Below are positions 1 to 8,710 of a DNA stretch of 64,000 bases, piece by piece. Below the pieces are notes generated by a model that saw only the letters and a list, made by a program, of their open reading frames with translations, was not told the origin of the DNA and searched no databases. Within the stretch, counting starts at the first letter, position 1, and the number at the start of each line of letters is the position of its first letter. The translations under genes and the position numbers were made by a program. The stretch is taken from positions 3,038,001 through 3,102,000 of the forward strand of contig NZ_CP115483.1 in the NCBI RefSeq assembly GCF_027627455.1, in the 5' to 3' direction. The stretch is from Sphingobacterium sp. SYP-B4668. Its GTDB lineage: Bacteria > Bacteroidota > Bacteroidia > Sphingobacteriales > Sphingobacteriaceae.

Positions 1-1
1 T

Positions 2-226
2 AGTTCCGCCTATACCCGCAAAGAAATGCTTGCTCATTTCCCTGAGTTTAGTTCCAACGAGGATTTGGTAAGGGAGCTATTGGGCATGGCTACCTACGCT
101 GTCGAATATGGCTATTTTGGCGCAGACCGTGACCTGGAATGGAGCCGGAACGTAAATCCCCAAAGCCTTACTTGGGAACAGTTTCTTCGGACTACGGGCT
201 GGACAGGCCAAAAACTTCAATATTGA
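2..226 (+). CDS. 3' end of an unrecognised protein, cut by the window edge
   Basis: The reading frame is open from base 2, so the first visible Met at 26 need not be the start and the gene probably begins outside the window. About 75 C-terminal residues are visible. They are acidic and aromatic-rich, with FGADRDLEW and LTWEQFLRTTGW segments, and end in GQKLQY. I do not recognise the family. A strong hairpin follows five bases after the stop codon, which supports this being the true end of a gene. Confidence 0.5.
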   Translation, partial: SSAYTRKEMLAHFPEFSSNEDLVRELLGMATYAVEYGYFGADRDLEWSRNVNPQSLTWEQFLRTTGWTGQKLQY

Positions 227-230
227 AACA

Positions 231-279
231 ATGATACTTCAAATGGCTTAACGATTCGATAAGCCATTTGAAGTATCAT
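231..279 (+). terminator. 20-bp perfect inverted repeat, probable terminator
   Basis: Bases 231-250 and 260-279 are perfect reverse complements around a 9-base loop. The hairpin lies directly after the stop at 226. It has no clear U-run, so it may be a processing or bidirectional hairpin rather than a classical intrinsic terminator. Confidence 0.6.
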
Positions 280-362
280 TACAATGTCGGTATTTTTGAA
301 AAAAACTACAAATAGAAACAGAAGATGTTCACGAGTGAAGGTCTTCGGGTATCAATAGCTGC

Positions 363-740
363 TTAAACCTGAAACATTTTGCCGCTGTTAATCATGGCAT
401 CTGTGGATAGCGAGGACTGTACCTGCCCTATCTTTTGTTCTACCTCCGTGTCCTTTTCATTCGTGCTGAGCTGTGCTTCGAGGATATCCCGGATCTCTTC
501 GGAAACCGGTTTCGAAACAGAAATATTACGCATCCCATGCAGGATGTTGGTGGTTGCATCCACCAAGTATAGGTTGATGATATTGCCTTCCGCATTCAGC
601 CAACTGTCCCTAGCCTCCCTATCGCTCACCTTAAAAATATTGATATGCACATCAAAATTCCATGTTGGCAGGTCGATGATGAAAAAAGGAACGGCATGTT
701 TTTCAAAGAGCCCATACCGTAGGGCGCCCTGAAAATCCAT
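363..740 (-). CDS. Conserved-looking hypothetical protein, 125 aa
   Basis: This is a soluble-looking protein with no signal peptide or membrane segment. It begins MDFQGALRYGLFEKH, has a hydrophobic core (FFIIDLPTWNFDVHINIFKV, NIINLYLVDATT) and ends in a charged helical tail. The mix of buried strands and a polar tail looks like a real folded protein. I cannot name the family. The antisense frame is also open, but it is Ser/Cys-rich and looks like a shadow. Surrounding gene fragments suggest mobile-element cargo. Confidence 0.6.
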   Translation of the reverse strand: MDFQGALRYGLFEKHAVPFFIIDLPTWNFDVHINIFKVSDREARDSWLNAEGNIINLYLVDATTNILHGMRNISVSKPVSEEIRDILEAQLSTNEKDTEVEQKIGQVQSSLSTDAMINSGKMFQV

Positions 741-772
741 TTCAAAAGAGGTGTTTTCCTCCCTGCTTTATT

Positions 773-907
773 GGGGGGGGGGTGGCGATATCGATAGCCT
801 TGATTATTAGCGAGAGGTTCTATCCTCGGGTTGACACGATCATTATCCCCCGGCTCGTAAAAGCACCTATCCAGCATACTTTCAAAGCATTAGATATCAA
901 TTATTAA
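773..907 (+). pseudogene. 3' fragment of an unknown gene after a G10 tract
   Basis: Immediately after a run of ten G residues (773-782) the plus frame is open for about 42 codons. It reads as plausible protein (ERFYPRVDTIIIPRLVKAPI, then HTFKALDINY) up to TAA at 905-907. No start codon or ribosome site is seen, so this looks like the tail of a truncated or frameshifted gene. The G-run is an obvious slippage site. The family is not recognised. Confidence 0.3.
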
Positions 908-940
908 AAGGCATCTGAAAACCTAAAAAAGAACGGGATA

Positions 941-1027
941 ATGCTTGAAAAAGCGACTACCCTAGAAGAGCTTTGGACTATATATGGCGCTGATCCTGAA
1001 GAAGTCGTCGATATGATTATGGAATAA
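941..1027 (+). CDS. Possible 28-aa small ORF
   Basis: ATG at 941 follows the purine-rich stretch AAAAAAGAACGGGATA and encodes 28 residues, mostly acidic and helical (TTLEELWTIYGADPEEVVDM). It is in the same frame as the fragment ending at 907, so it may be the last piece of the same decayed gene rather than an independent one. Function unknown. Confidence 0.25.
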   Translation: MLEKATTLEELWTIYGADPEEVVDMIME

Positions 1028-1301
1028 TTGTTTATCAAGTCTTGCATATTTTCAGATTAAGCATTGCAGGAAGGATGATAATACTTTTGACAAAAAATGT
1101 TAAGCAGCAAACAATATTAAAAGGAAGTTTTTTCAGAATTTTGCTTGACAAGTAATGATACTATTGCCCGAATTATAAAATCGATCTTTGAAACTATTTT
1201 GGATATTATTGGCCTCATTAATCGTAAATGCTTTTTTATTATATTTGTTTAAGAAGGAAATTGTCGATTGCAAAACAAAGAAAGGTCAAAGATAACAACG
1301 T

Positions 1302-2141
1302 ATGCTTTACTCGATTTCAAATACCGAATCCACATCAAGATTTTACCTTGACACAAAGAAATTATTCATAATACTTTCCGGAGTTTTCCTGTTTATTATA
1401 GGAATAACAATTATTCAAGACTTCTTGGAATCAAAGAGAAGTGGTTACAACTTCTACCTCAGCGAATCCCTGCTGTTTAAAACCGTTTGGTTATTGTTCG
1501 TCCCGATATTAATGACTCTGTACCGAAGATTAAAGAATCAGACACTCAATGGTGTTGCCAAAATTTTCATATTCATTGTTTCACCCCTTGTAGCCCATCT
1601 TTTCATTTTACCTTTTGTTACTAAGGTTGTATCTGTATTTTTCTATGACGGGAGATACGACATATTCAAGTTCTTTTCCTATACGATAGCAAACGATTTT
1701 TATAAATTGGTCATTGTCTATACGATCTTTGTATTGGGTTACAAGTATATTTCAAACCGGATAGTAAATACATCCATTGCAGAAAGTAAGTTTTTGTTAG
1801 ACACAATTATCGTCAATAATGGGAAGGATAATGTAACAGTAAGCGTACAAGATATTGTGAAAATCACTTCTGCTACACCTTATATATCCATTCATCTTGA
1901 GAATAAGAAATATTTGCACTCGGAAACGTTGAAATCTATTTGTGAACAGTTGGATGCAAATATCTTTGTAAGGATACACAAATCCACCGTAGTAAACATT
2001 TCAAAAGTTATTTCGTTCAAATCCCGATTAAATGGCGATTATGATTTGCAATTGGCAAATGGTATTTCTGTTAGGTTAAGTAGAACCTATGCGACTGATT
2101 TTAAAAAGCAATTCAATACAGGTCATCGGGTTGGCATATAA
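1302..2141 (+). CDS. Membrane-anchored LytTR-family DNA-binding regulator
   Basis: This 279-aa protein has an N-terminal half with about four hydrophobic segments (near residues 21-40, 57-78, 88-112 and 130-152). The C-terminal LytTR DNA-binding domain spans about 170-272, with hallmarks such as DIVKITSATPYISIHL, LHSETLKSICEQL and FVRIHKSTVVNISKV. It lacks a receiver domain, so it is a membrane-bound one-component type rather than a response regulator. A TATATTTG -7-like box lies at 1240-1247. It precedes two lipoprotein genes on the same strand that it may control; that link is inference from position. The family call is firm, the signal is unknown. Confidence 0.85.
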   Translation: MLYSISNTESTSRFYLDTKKLFIILSGVFLFIIGITIIQDFLESKRSGYNFYLSESLLFKTVWLLFVPILMTLYRRLKNQTLNGVAKIFIFIVSPLVAHLFILPFVTKVVSVFFYDGRYDIFKFFSYTIANDFYKLVIVYTIFVLGYKYISNRIVNTSIAESKFLLDTIIVNNGKDNVTVSVQDIVKITSATPYISIHLENKKYLHSETLKSICEQLDANIFVRIHKSTVVNISKVISFKSRLNGDYDLQLANGISVRLSRTYATDFKKQFNTGHRVGI

Positions 2142-2225
2142 ACTCATCGGCTGAGACGATTTGATTTTCATACTCTTTTTTATAGCCATAATATTGTCGG
2201 TAAATACATTTAAAAACGACAAACT

Positions 2226-2855
2226 ATGGATTTAAAAATTAAAGTTATTCCCTTCTTGCTATTAACGATAATATCGGCATTAACATCTTGTCAGGCACAA
2301 AGCACAAAAAAAGTTGGTGGAGCTTGCGAGGGATGCGAAGCAATCTATGAATATGAAAGCAAAATATTATCTTCAATGGACACCCTTCCCGAATTTCAAC
2401 AAAATGAACCAAAATTGAAAATAACGGGTACCGTTTTTAAACCGGATGGTATAACGCCAGCAGAAAATGTTCTTATTTATATATACCACACGAACAGACA
2501 GGGTATTTATGAAACCAAAGGAAATGAAACAGGCTGGGCTGAACGACATGGGTTTATTCGGGGTTGGGTCAAAACGGGAAAAGACGGCCAATATACATTC
2601 TATACATTCAGACCTGCCCCATATCCCGATGGTAGCGAATCCGAACACCTTCACATCACGATAAAAGAATCTGACAAAAATGAATACTATCTTGACGAAT
2701 ATCTGTTTGAAGACGACCCATTATTGACTCAAAGCATAAGAAATAGGTTGAAAAACAGGGGTGGTTCAGGAATTGTAAACCCACAGGTTGAAAATAAAAT
2801 TTTGACCATTAAACGAAATATTATATTAGGTAAAAACATCCCAAATTATGAATAG
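2226..2855 (+). CDS. Intradiol-dioxygenase-like lipoprotein
   Basis: The 209-aa protein starts with a lipoprotein signal (lipobox LTSC near residue 22) and continues into an intradiol ring-cleavage dioxygenase fold. In protocatechuate 3,4-dioxygenase the non-haem Fe(III) is held by two Tyr and two His. Matching residues appear in order: Tyr in QGIYETKG, Tyr in APYPDG, and the His pair in EHLHI, with the family-like GQYTFYTF stretch before them. The metal site therefore looks complete, although the protein is exported and lipidated, unlike cytosolic aromatic-ring dioxygenases. The substrate is unknown. It overlaps the next gene by 8 bp, so the two are probably co-transcribed. Confidence 0.8.
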   Translation: MDLKIKVIPFLLLTIISALTSCQAQSTKKVGGACEGCEAIYEYESKILSSMDTLPEFQQNEPKLKITGTVFKPDGITPAENVLIYIYHTNRQGIYETKGNETGWAERHGFIRGWVKTGKDGQYTFYTFRPAPYPDGSESEHLHITIKESDKNEYYLDEYLFEDDPLLTQSIRNRLKNRGGSGIVNPQVENKILTIKRNIILGKNIPNYE

Positions 2856-3501
2856 GATATATTTTTTACCTGTCTTTTTGTTGATGTTTTCTTGTATAGG
2901 CAAACATACTTCTGATGCACCAAAAGCGATAGTAAATCCAGTCATTGAAAACAGCGAAGATGTTAAAGCCGACACGCTAAGAATGAATGTTCAAAAATCT
3001 GTAATCCACTGGATTGCCACCGAAATGCGCGGGGCACGACGTCGAACAGGTATTTTTTCATTTAAAAATGGTTTTTTTCTAACTAGGAATGATGAATTAG
3101 TTGGTGGAAACTTCATAGTGGCTATGGAAACCATTGACGTAACTGATATGCCCACACACGAAATAATTGCTCGAAACAATCTGCTTAACCATCTGAAAAG
3201 CGTTGACTTTTTTAATATTGTAGAGTACCCACAATCAGTATTAGAGTTAACCAATATTCAAAAAGTAGGAAGTGACAGTCTTAGAATTTCAGGGAACCTT
3301 TCGATAAGAGAGGTTACGAAGAATATAAAATTTTTCGCTTATCAAAAAGATAGCGTTTTTAGAGCAAATTTTACGTTTAATCGGTTTGATTGGAATATTG
3401 CCTACGAAGGAAGTTGGGCTGACAAAACCCTTGTGGACAAAGACGTAGAACTGATAATCGAAATAATAACCGAACCCCTCTCTGCACATCAAGGGCAATA
3501 A
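2848..3501 (+). CDS. YceI-family lipoprotein
   Basis: This 217-aa protein has a lipobox-type N-terminus (LMFSC) and a YceI-like lipocalin-type beta domain. Visible family features are SVIHWIATEMRGARRRTGIFSF, the GGNFIVAMETIDVTD strand, NNLLNHLKSVDFFNIVEYPQ and a late SLRISGNLSIREVTKNIKF. YceI proteins bind polyisoprenoid-type lipids in the periplasm. Its start overlaps the dioxygenase-like gene (positions 2848-2855), which suggests translational coupling and a joint envelope role. Ligand and physiological function are not known from sequence. Confidence 0.8.
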   Translation: MNRIYFLPVFLLMFSCIGKHTSDAPKAIVNPVIENSEDVKADTLRMNVQKSVIHWIATEMRGARRRTGIFSFKNGFFLTRNDELVGGNFIVAMETIDVTDMPTHEIIARNNLLNHLKSVDFFNIVEYPQSVLELTNIQKVGSDSLRISGNLSIREVTKNIKFFAYQKDSVFRANFTFNRFDWNIAYEGSWADKTLVDKDVELIIEIITEPLSAHQGQ

Positions 3502-3572
3502 TCTGGACTCTTAGTTATCTCTTAAATTGTAGCATCTATTAAATAATCTAAATTTGCTTATGCTAACTTCAT

Positions 3573-3797
3573 TCAAACCCAAATTTGATGTTGATGCAGG
3601 TGTTCAATGATGTATTTATATTGGAAGCGAATCAGGTGCAACTCAAGGTACAGCATTTCATCTGCAATCGATTCGGATAATTACTTGTGGGAAAAGTCAT
3701 TGGAACTGTGGCAACGGGATCTGCTAATTTTAAGAAGGCGATTCAAACAGAAAAACATGGGTTGATACCGCTAAATGCCCTTCAATTATTAGCTTAA
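3573..3797. pseudogene. Two short gene remnants on opposite strands
   Basis: The 396-bp gap between 3501 and 3898 holds two stop-bounded pieces that read like protein. Minus strand 3573-3680 encodes a fragment with ESIADEMLYLELHLIRFQYK, ending HQHQIWV. Plus strand 3681-3797 encodes VGKVIGTVATGSANFKKAI and ends IPLNALQLLA. Neither has a plausible start. They look like tails of genes lost by rearrangement. Families not recognised. Confidence 0.3.
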
Positions 3798-3897
3798 AAA
3801 TAGAATGCAAAAAGTGGTAAATTTACTTTGTCACATAAGTCCATAGAACAATTGTCCAGATAAATTTAAGTATGTTACACATCCTAAAAGAAGGAAG

Positions 3898-4290
3898 ATG
3901 AATCAAGATTTAAAAGATATAGTAAGCTTATTTGCAGCGAGTTTATCTCCAATAGTTGCCATTATTGCAATTTATATAGGCGTTAAAAATTACAAATTAG
4001 CTAAGAGAAAAAGGAATGATGACTTATTTGACCGTAGGTACAAATTCTTAAAAGACTTTGAAAAAGCATGGAAAACTACTGGCCCAGAAAGCATGGGCGC
4101 AGAAAAACCACATCTTGAGTGGGACGAACTCGAGGCTTTTGCTCAAGAAGCATATTACTTGTTTGGAAAGGATATTGCGGACCACATAAGATCTTATGAA
4201 GGTAAGAGCTATGGTAGACATTTTTCGTGGGTTCCAGACTTAGAGCTTGCAAAACCATTTAATAAATACCTTTGTTTTGAACGAGAATAA
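3898..4290 (+). CDS. Small single-pass membrane protein, unknown
   Basis: This 130-aa protein has one N-terminal transmembrane helix (about residues 10-30, SLSPIVAIIAIYIGVKNYKL). A basic stretch (KRKRNDDLFDRRYKF) follows, then a helical cytosolic region with LEAFAQEAYYLFGKDIADHI. Similar architecture occurs in small accessory proteins next to mobile elements and defence genes, but no specific family is recognised. A GAAGGAAG ribosome-binding sequence lies just upstream of the ATG. Confidence 0.6.
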   Translation: MNQDLKDIVSLFAASLSPIVAIIAIYIGVKNYKLAKRKRNDDLFDRRYKFLKDFEKAWKTTGPESMGAEKPHLEWDELEAFAQEAYYLFGKDIADHIRSYEGKSYGRHFSWVPDLELAKPFNKYLCFERE

Positions 4291-4403
4291 GATTCTTCCT
4301 ATCGTAATGAAGAAGGCCCTCATTAATTTGACCTTATTTTTTTAACTTAATGGCCACTAGGATTCTAGGGACTGGATTTAAAACAAATTAATTAAGCAAT
4401 AAA

Positions 4404-5339
4404 TCATTTCCTGACAATCAATCTTTCCAATTCTGGGTTATTCATCATTCGTTGTATCTCGGCATTGACTATTTCTTGTACCTCTTCCCGTATCTGGTTG
4501 TAATTACGTTGGACCATTTGGCTGTCTATCTTGCGGATCACGGGGATAGGTTTATACGCTTTTTCCTCGGCGGCTAAAGCGGCATGGTCGTTCTGGATTT
4601 TGTTATGAAAGGCTTTAAGGTGGATTAGTTCATCGGGATTGTCGGCTACCATTCCGACGAACTCACCGCTGCTGAGCGCTGATATCTTGGAGGCAGGCAC
4701 TGCTGATTCCAATTGCTTGGATTTGCTGATGGAGGTGTCGTTCCTGTTGATGGAAAGGCTCTGCCGGTCCTGCATGATCTTTCCGGTCCGGTCGGACAAT
4801 AGCCTTGCCGTATCACCTGTTACCTGTCCAGATACGATATTCCCAACGATGCCCATTATGACATCGGCCTCTTCCTTACCGTAATCTTTTCGGAGCTGAG
4901 ATAGGTCCTGGATCCCAAGACAAGTCGCTACTTTGTTGCTCCTTGCCGTGGCGATCAGGCTGTCTATCCCGTTTAGATAGATGGTGGGAAACTCATCAAA
5001 TACCAGTGAGGACTTGAGCTTTCCTTTTTGGTTCACGAGTTTGATCAACCTGTTTACATACAAGGACAATACCGCTCCATATATCTGTACTTTTTGGGGA
5101 TTGTTGCCCATGCAGACCAACTTTGGCGCATCCGGATTATTGATATCCAAGGTGAAATCATTGCCGCTCAACACGTAGTATAACTGTGGTGAAGAAAGCC
5201 TGGCCATTGCCACTTTAGCTGAGGCTATCTGTCCTTCCCTGCACATTCTATGGTAATTACGAGGTAAAATGTACGCAAATGCGTACATTTTACTTTTTAG
5301 GGTAACCCAGATTACAATTATGTAGAACCTATCGAACAT
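4404..5339 (-). pseudogene. traG: traG 3' part (conjugation coupling ATPase), 5' end replaced by IS
   Basis: Most of this 311-codon frame is the C-terminal part of a Bacteroidetes TraG/VirD4-type coupling protein, which delivers relaxase-bound DNA to the conjugation pore. Visible parts are EGQIASAKVAMARLSSPQLY, the Walker-B-like SLVFDEFPTIYLNGID, GNIVSGQVTGDTARLLSDR and the tail NPELERLIVRK. The first roughly 27 residues are IS end sequence: the same FYIIVIW...KSKMYAFAYIL string recurs at 12.5 kb. The Walker A half is missing and not found on the other side of the IS. The gene is therefore disrupted and cannot support transfer by itself. Confidence 0.85.
5265..5292. repeat. IS-end palindrome, copy 1
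   Basis: Arms TAAAATGTACGC (5265-5276) and GCGTACATTTTA (5281-5292) are perfectly complementary around AAAT. This is the IS end next to traG; the core recurs at 6738-6757 and 12522-12541. Confidence 0.8.
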
Positions 5340-5403
5340 AGGTATCCTTCACAGTTCAATTTGAAAGACAACTATGTAAAAGAACTTTGGATGTTTAATG
5401 GTT

Positions 5404-6666
5404 TTATGTCTGACAAACCATCTTACAAGGAAAGTTCCGGTTCTCTGTTAACCGCTGTTTTATACCTAATGCTATTTGAGTCTTAAAATGATGTTTGTCC
5501 GGTACAGCTCCGGCTAAAACCTCATAGGGTGTAAATCCATATAACTGAGCATTCGGTATTTGATTATAGCTTCTCACAGCATTTTTCAGTACGATGATCA
5601 GCTCATCAGTATTGGCAACCTGCTTTGTATAAAGAAAGCGGTATTTAAGTATTTTATTGGCAGCTTCAACCATGCTGTTGCTTTGGATGATATCAAGCTG
5701 TGCAATCAGTTTCTTCCAAAGCAGGCCGGGCTTGTTCATCCACTCTTCCAGCTTTCCTTTGTTTTCCATTCCATCATCAGTTACAAGTGCTCCTTCCCTG
5801 TTCATCAGATCATGCTTTTGGAGCACATCTTCTAAAGTTTGTCTGGCTACTTCACTGTTATATTCAGTGGCTACCTTACAGGCAAGGATAGCCCTGCTAA
5901 AATTGTCACGGATAACATAGATATAATGCTTGACTCCATTGATGGTTTTGAATATTGTGATATCCTGGTGCAATACCTTCAATGGCGCATCTGTGCGATA
6001 AGGAGAGTACTTTCTAGGGTTCTTGACACGCACCCTGGTAATGTTCAACAGCCTGCAATATTTATAAAATGTGCTAAGGCTGCAATGAACCTTTTGATCC
6101 CTTAACAGCTGATAATAGATACCACTAAGTGGCCAATGTTCATATTCTTTATTTGAACATCCTGTTTTTATTATTTCCTGTTCTGAAATAGAAAGCTGTT
6201 GTGGGTTTTGTTTGCGACAATAGCCTTGCAGGGAATTAACGCAATGTTTCTGCCCACTCCACGCCTTCCATTGCTTGAAGGAAAAAGGAAGGTATCTCCA
6301 TATCAGTTTTTCGAATCCACTTCCATTACAAGAACGCATGAGCAGTTCGACACCTCTCTTGACTTTCAATACCTGGTTAGATTTAACGGATGACAATGCA
6401 GTCAAATCTTTATAGATCGAAACCAAATAGAAAAGAGACTTTACCTGAACCTTCAACTTCGCATTTTCTTTTTCCAACCGAAGCAGATGACCGTTATCTA
6501 ACCTGTCCTCCTTTAGAGGATAAGGTGTCCAGAAGGATTGAATATTTTTACCTTTCCATCTTTGTTTGGTGGAGCGTGGAATGGTATTGTTAATATCAGA
6601 TTGTAGTTTACCACTGGCATATTGGAGTTTTAGACCGGAATGATAGCTACGATAAACAGAAGACAT
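5404..6666 (-). CDS. DDE (rve-fold) transposase of the IS
   Basis: The 420-aa protein has a coiled region (LLRLEKENAKLKVQVKSLFY, about 61-80), a helix-turn-helix-like segment (HWPLSGIYYQLLRDQ) and an integrase core. The core acids are visible in order: Asp in VLHQDITIF, Asp in LVTDDGMENKGK, and Glu in SNSMVEAANKILKYRFL. It ends with the usual rve-tail motif PNAQLYGFTPYEVLAG. Architecture resembles IS3/IS481-type transposases. It is apparently complete and in one frame, with no programmed frameshift seen. A truncated, diverged relative of the 3' end of this gene lies at 12.6-12.8 kb. Confidence 0.85.
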   Translation of the reverse strand: MSSVYRSYHSGLKLQYASGKLQSDINNTIPRSTKQRWKGKNIQSFWTPYPLKEDRLDNGHLLRLEKENAKLKVQVKSLFYLVSIYKDLTALSSVKSNQVLKVKRGVELLMRSCNGSGFEKLIWRYLPFSFKQWKAWSGQKHCVNSLQGYCRKQNPQQLSISEQEIIKTGCSNKEYEHWPLSGIYYQLLRDQKVHCSLSTFYKYCRLLNITRVRVKNPRKYSPYRTDAPLKVLHQDITIFKTINGVKHYIYVIRDNFSRAILACKVATEYNSEVARQTLEDVLQKHDLMNREGALVTDDGMENKGKLEEWMNKPGLLWKKLIAQLDIIQSNSMVEAANKILKYRFLYTKQVANTDELIIVLKNAVRSYNQIPNAQLYGFTPYEVLAGAVPDKHHFKTQIALGIKQRLTENRNFPCKMVCQT

Positions 6667-6737
6667 GAAGAATTGGAAGATTATTGTTGGGCCGCAAAAG
6701 TAAATAGTATATAATAAATCTCATGCAATTGACTTTC

Positions 6738-6757
6738 ATGTACGCAAATGCGTACAT
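6738..6757. repeat. IS-end palindrome, copy 2
   Basis: ATGTACGC-AAAT-GCGTACAT at the transposase 5' side. Only 8-bp arms are perfect here, because outer bases differ from copies 1 and 3. Confidence 0.8.
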
Positions 6758-6856
6758 TTTGCTCAGAATGCCAATGTAACGTGCACCGCATAGTTTACGC
6801 CAATGGATTCAATTTTGGCTTAATCTAAGTCACCACCACTTCACAACTGTTTTATT

Positions 6857-7858
6857 TTATTTTATTTTGACAACTACCTTTCCTTTCGCCCGCCCACTTT
6901 CTATATAGGATAGCGCATCGTTCGTTTCTTTAAATGGGAATACCTTATCCAGTACCGGTTTGATAATACCCGATTCGATCAGTTTTGTAATCTGCTGTAA
7001 TTGTTTTCCATCCGATTTCATAAAGAGAAAAGAGTAATCCACATCCAGATTTTTTGCTTTTTTTCGGATACCAAAACTAAGGAGCGAGATAATGAGCCTC
7101 ACAAACCAAGGCGCCTTAACTGCTCTGGCAAAATCTGGTGTTGGCGGACCTGAAATAGAAATGGCCTTTCCGCCCGGCTTTAAGATCCGCAATGATTTTT
7201 CAAGTGTCTTTGTATCCTGGCTATTGAGCACCACATCGTAATCTTTCAAAACGGTTTCAAAATCCTGCGTCTTGTAATCGATCAAAACATCCGCTCCAAG
7301 GTTTCTGAGCATTTCAAAACTTTTTTCACTGGCAGTGGTAGCGACCGTTGCCTCCAGCTGTTTTGCCAATTGTATGGCAATTGTACCCACACCACCAGAA
7401 CCAGCCTGAATAAAAATTTTCTGCCCCTTTTTCAGCCCTGCGGTTTCTACCAAAGCCTGCCAAGCGGTTAAAGCGACCAGCGGAATAGATGCTGCTTCTT
7501 CCATGGTGATGTTCCGTGGTTTAAATGCCACATCATTTTCGTTGATACTAATGTATTCGGCAAATGTTCCAATATGGAAATCTGTCGGGCGGGCATACAC
7601 CTCATCGCCCACTTTGAACTGCTTTACACTTTTTCCAACCTGGGTAATTATACCCGCTACATCATGACCTAAAATCAATGGAAATTTGTAGGGAAGGAAC
7701 AGTTTAAACTCCCCTGACTTGATCTTGGAATCCAACAGGTTTAATCCACTGGCATAAACCTCAACCAGAACTTCGTTGGCTGCCACCTTCGGCACGGGTA
7801 TTTCAGCAAGCTGAATGCTTTCTTTTTTGCCGTATTTTTTTATTATGAATGCTTTCAT
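6857..7858 (-). CDS. Quinone-oxidoreductase-like NADPH dehydrogenase (MDR family)
   Basis: The 333-aa protein is a zinc-free medium-chain dehydrogenase of the quinone oxidoreductase group. Visible are the GroES-like N-terminal domain (ILGHDVAGIITQVGKSV, VGDEVYARP) and a Rossmann domain with AGSGGVGTIAIQLAKQL near residues 152-168. The tail ALSYIESGRAKGKVVVKIK is typical of the family. Such enzymes reduce quinones or enones with NADPH. It is the last gene of the minus-strand operon, 14 bp after the preceding SDR, suggesting a joint role in carbonyl or electrophile reduction. The substrate is not deducible. Confidence 0.85.
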   Translation of the reverse strand: MKAFIIKKYGKKESIQLAEIPVPKVAANEVLVEVYASGLNLLDSKIKSGEFKLFLPYKFPLILGHDVAGIITQVGKSVKQFKVGDEVYARPTDFHIGTFAEYISINENDVAFKPRNITMEEAASIPLVALTAWQALVETAGLKKGQKIFIQAGSGGVGTIAIQLAKQLEATVATTASEKSFEMLRNLGADVLIDYKTQDFETVLKDYDVVLNSQDTKTLEKSLRILKPGGKAISISGPPTPDFARAVKAPWFVRLIISLLSFGIRKKAKNLDVDYSFLFMKSDGKQLQQITKLIESGIIKPVLDKVFPFKETNDALSYIESGRAKGKVVVKIK

Positions 7859-7872
7859 ATTGGTGCTGGTTT

Positions 7873-8679
7873 TTATCTTTTAAATTTATTGATATTTTTG
7901 ATGATTGCGCTTTCAAACGTTTTGAAAGAAAAATACTGTATTGCAGGAAATAAGATAGATCCTTTACCCACTGGATGACTGAATGTTGGGTTTTTGCTTT
8001 CAACCAGTTTTAAAAGGGTTTGGATAACGGCGGTAGGCTCTTCTGATTTTGTAAACAGATCCTTCGTATAATCTTCAAGCGTTTTACGATAACTGTCGTA
8101 ATCAGCTATTTTATTTTCCGCAACCATGGAGTTAGAGACGATATTGGTCTTAAAACCCACGGGCTCGACCATACTTACCTTTATGTTAAATTCATTTAAT
8201 TCAAATCGCAAAGCCTGGAAATAGCCTTCAAGGGCATGCTTGGTGGCAGCGTAATAAGCACCGCCCGGAAGGCTGATCAATCCCATAATAGAACCTAATG
8301 TGATAATCTTGCCAGAAAGTTGTTTTCTGAAATAGGGAAGCAACTCATTGGTAAGTTTTACGGTTCCCCAAAAGTTGGTCTCAAACTGTTGCTTTCCCTG
8401 CTCAATGGTAGTTTCTTCAGCCAGTCCCGACAGATAGAAACCCGCATTGTTTATAAGTACATCCAATTTACCGATTTCAGAAAATAGTTGCTTGCCGAAA
8501 GATTGGATGGAGCTGTCGTCCGTTATATCTAATGCCAACATTTTGAAGGGTACCTGAGACTGATATTTTTCAGGATTTCGGCTTGTACCGATCACGTTAT
8601 AGCCACTTTGATATAGCTTGTTTGCTGCCAGAAGTCCAAACCCTGATGAGGCTCCTGTTATTAGAATTGTCTGATTCAT
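7873..8679 (-). CDS. Short-chain dehydrogenase/reductase (SDR)
   Basis: Classical SDR of 268 aa. The nucleotide-binding motif TGASSGFG lies at about residues 8-15, NNAG near 87, a Ser in LGSIMGLIS, and the catalytic pair in YYAATKHA. The N-terminus suits NADPH (TSRNPEKY after beta-2). It is one of three consecutive SDR genes in the operon, 31 bp after the previous one. The long C-terminal part (VSMVEPVGFKTNI and beyond) resembles retinol- or ketoreductase-like SDRs. Substrate unknown. Confidence 0.85.
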   Translation of the reverse strand: MNQTILITGASSGFGLLAANKLYQSGYNVIGTSRNPEKYQSQVPFKMLALDITDDSSIQSFGKQLFSEIGKLDVLINNAGFYLSGLAEETTIEQGKQQFETNFWGTVKLTNELLPYFRKQLSGKIITLGSIMGLISLPGGAYYAATKHALEGYFQALRFELNEFNIKVSMVEPVGFKTNIVSNSMVAENKIADYDSYRKTLEDYTKDLFTKSEEPTAVIQTLLKLVESKNPTFSHPVGKGSILFPAIQYFSFKTFESAIIKNINKFKR

Positions 8680-8710
8680 GTTATCAGTATTAATGATTTA
8701 ATCTTTACTT

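Larger units (their letters stand above)
5267..6761 (-). mobile_element. Insertion sequence with palindromic ends, inserted in traG
   Basis: One DDE transposase gene (5404-6666) is flanked at both ends by the same palindrome, ATGTACGC-AAAT-GCGTACAT (5269-5288 and 6738-6757). Read inward, both ends begin AAAATGTACGC, so they act as imperfect terminal inverted repeats. Exact ends and target duplication cannot be fixed by eye. Left of the element is truncated traG; right of it is the reductase operon, not the rest of traG. The insertion was therefore followed by deletion or rearrangement. Confidence 0.75.

Noticed and set aside
379..732. 117-aa plus-strand frame opposite the 125-aa hypothetical gene
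   Set aside because: Ser/Cys-rich shadow of the minus-strand frame, which has the better hydrophobic pattern.
626..877. 83-aa minus-strand frame spanning the G10 tract
   Set aside because: It overlaps the start of the 125-aa gene in another frame, reads through poly-Pro from the G-run and lacks protein-like composition.
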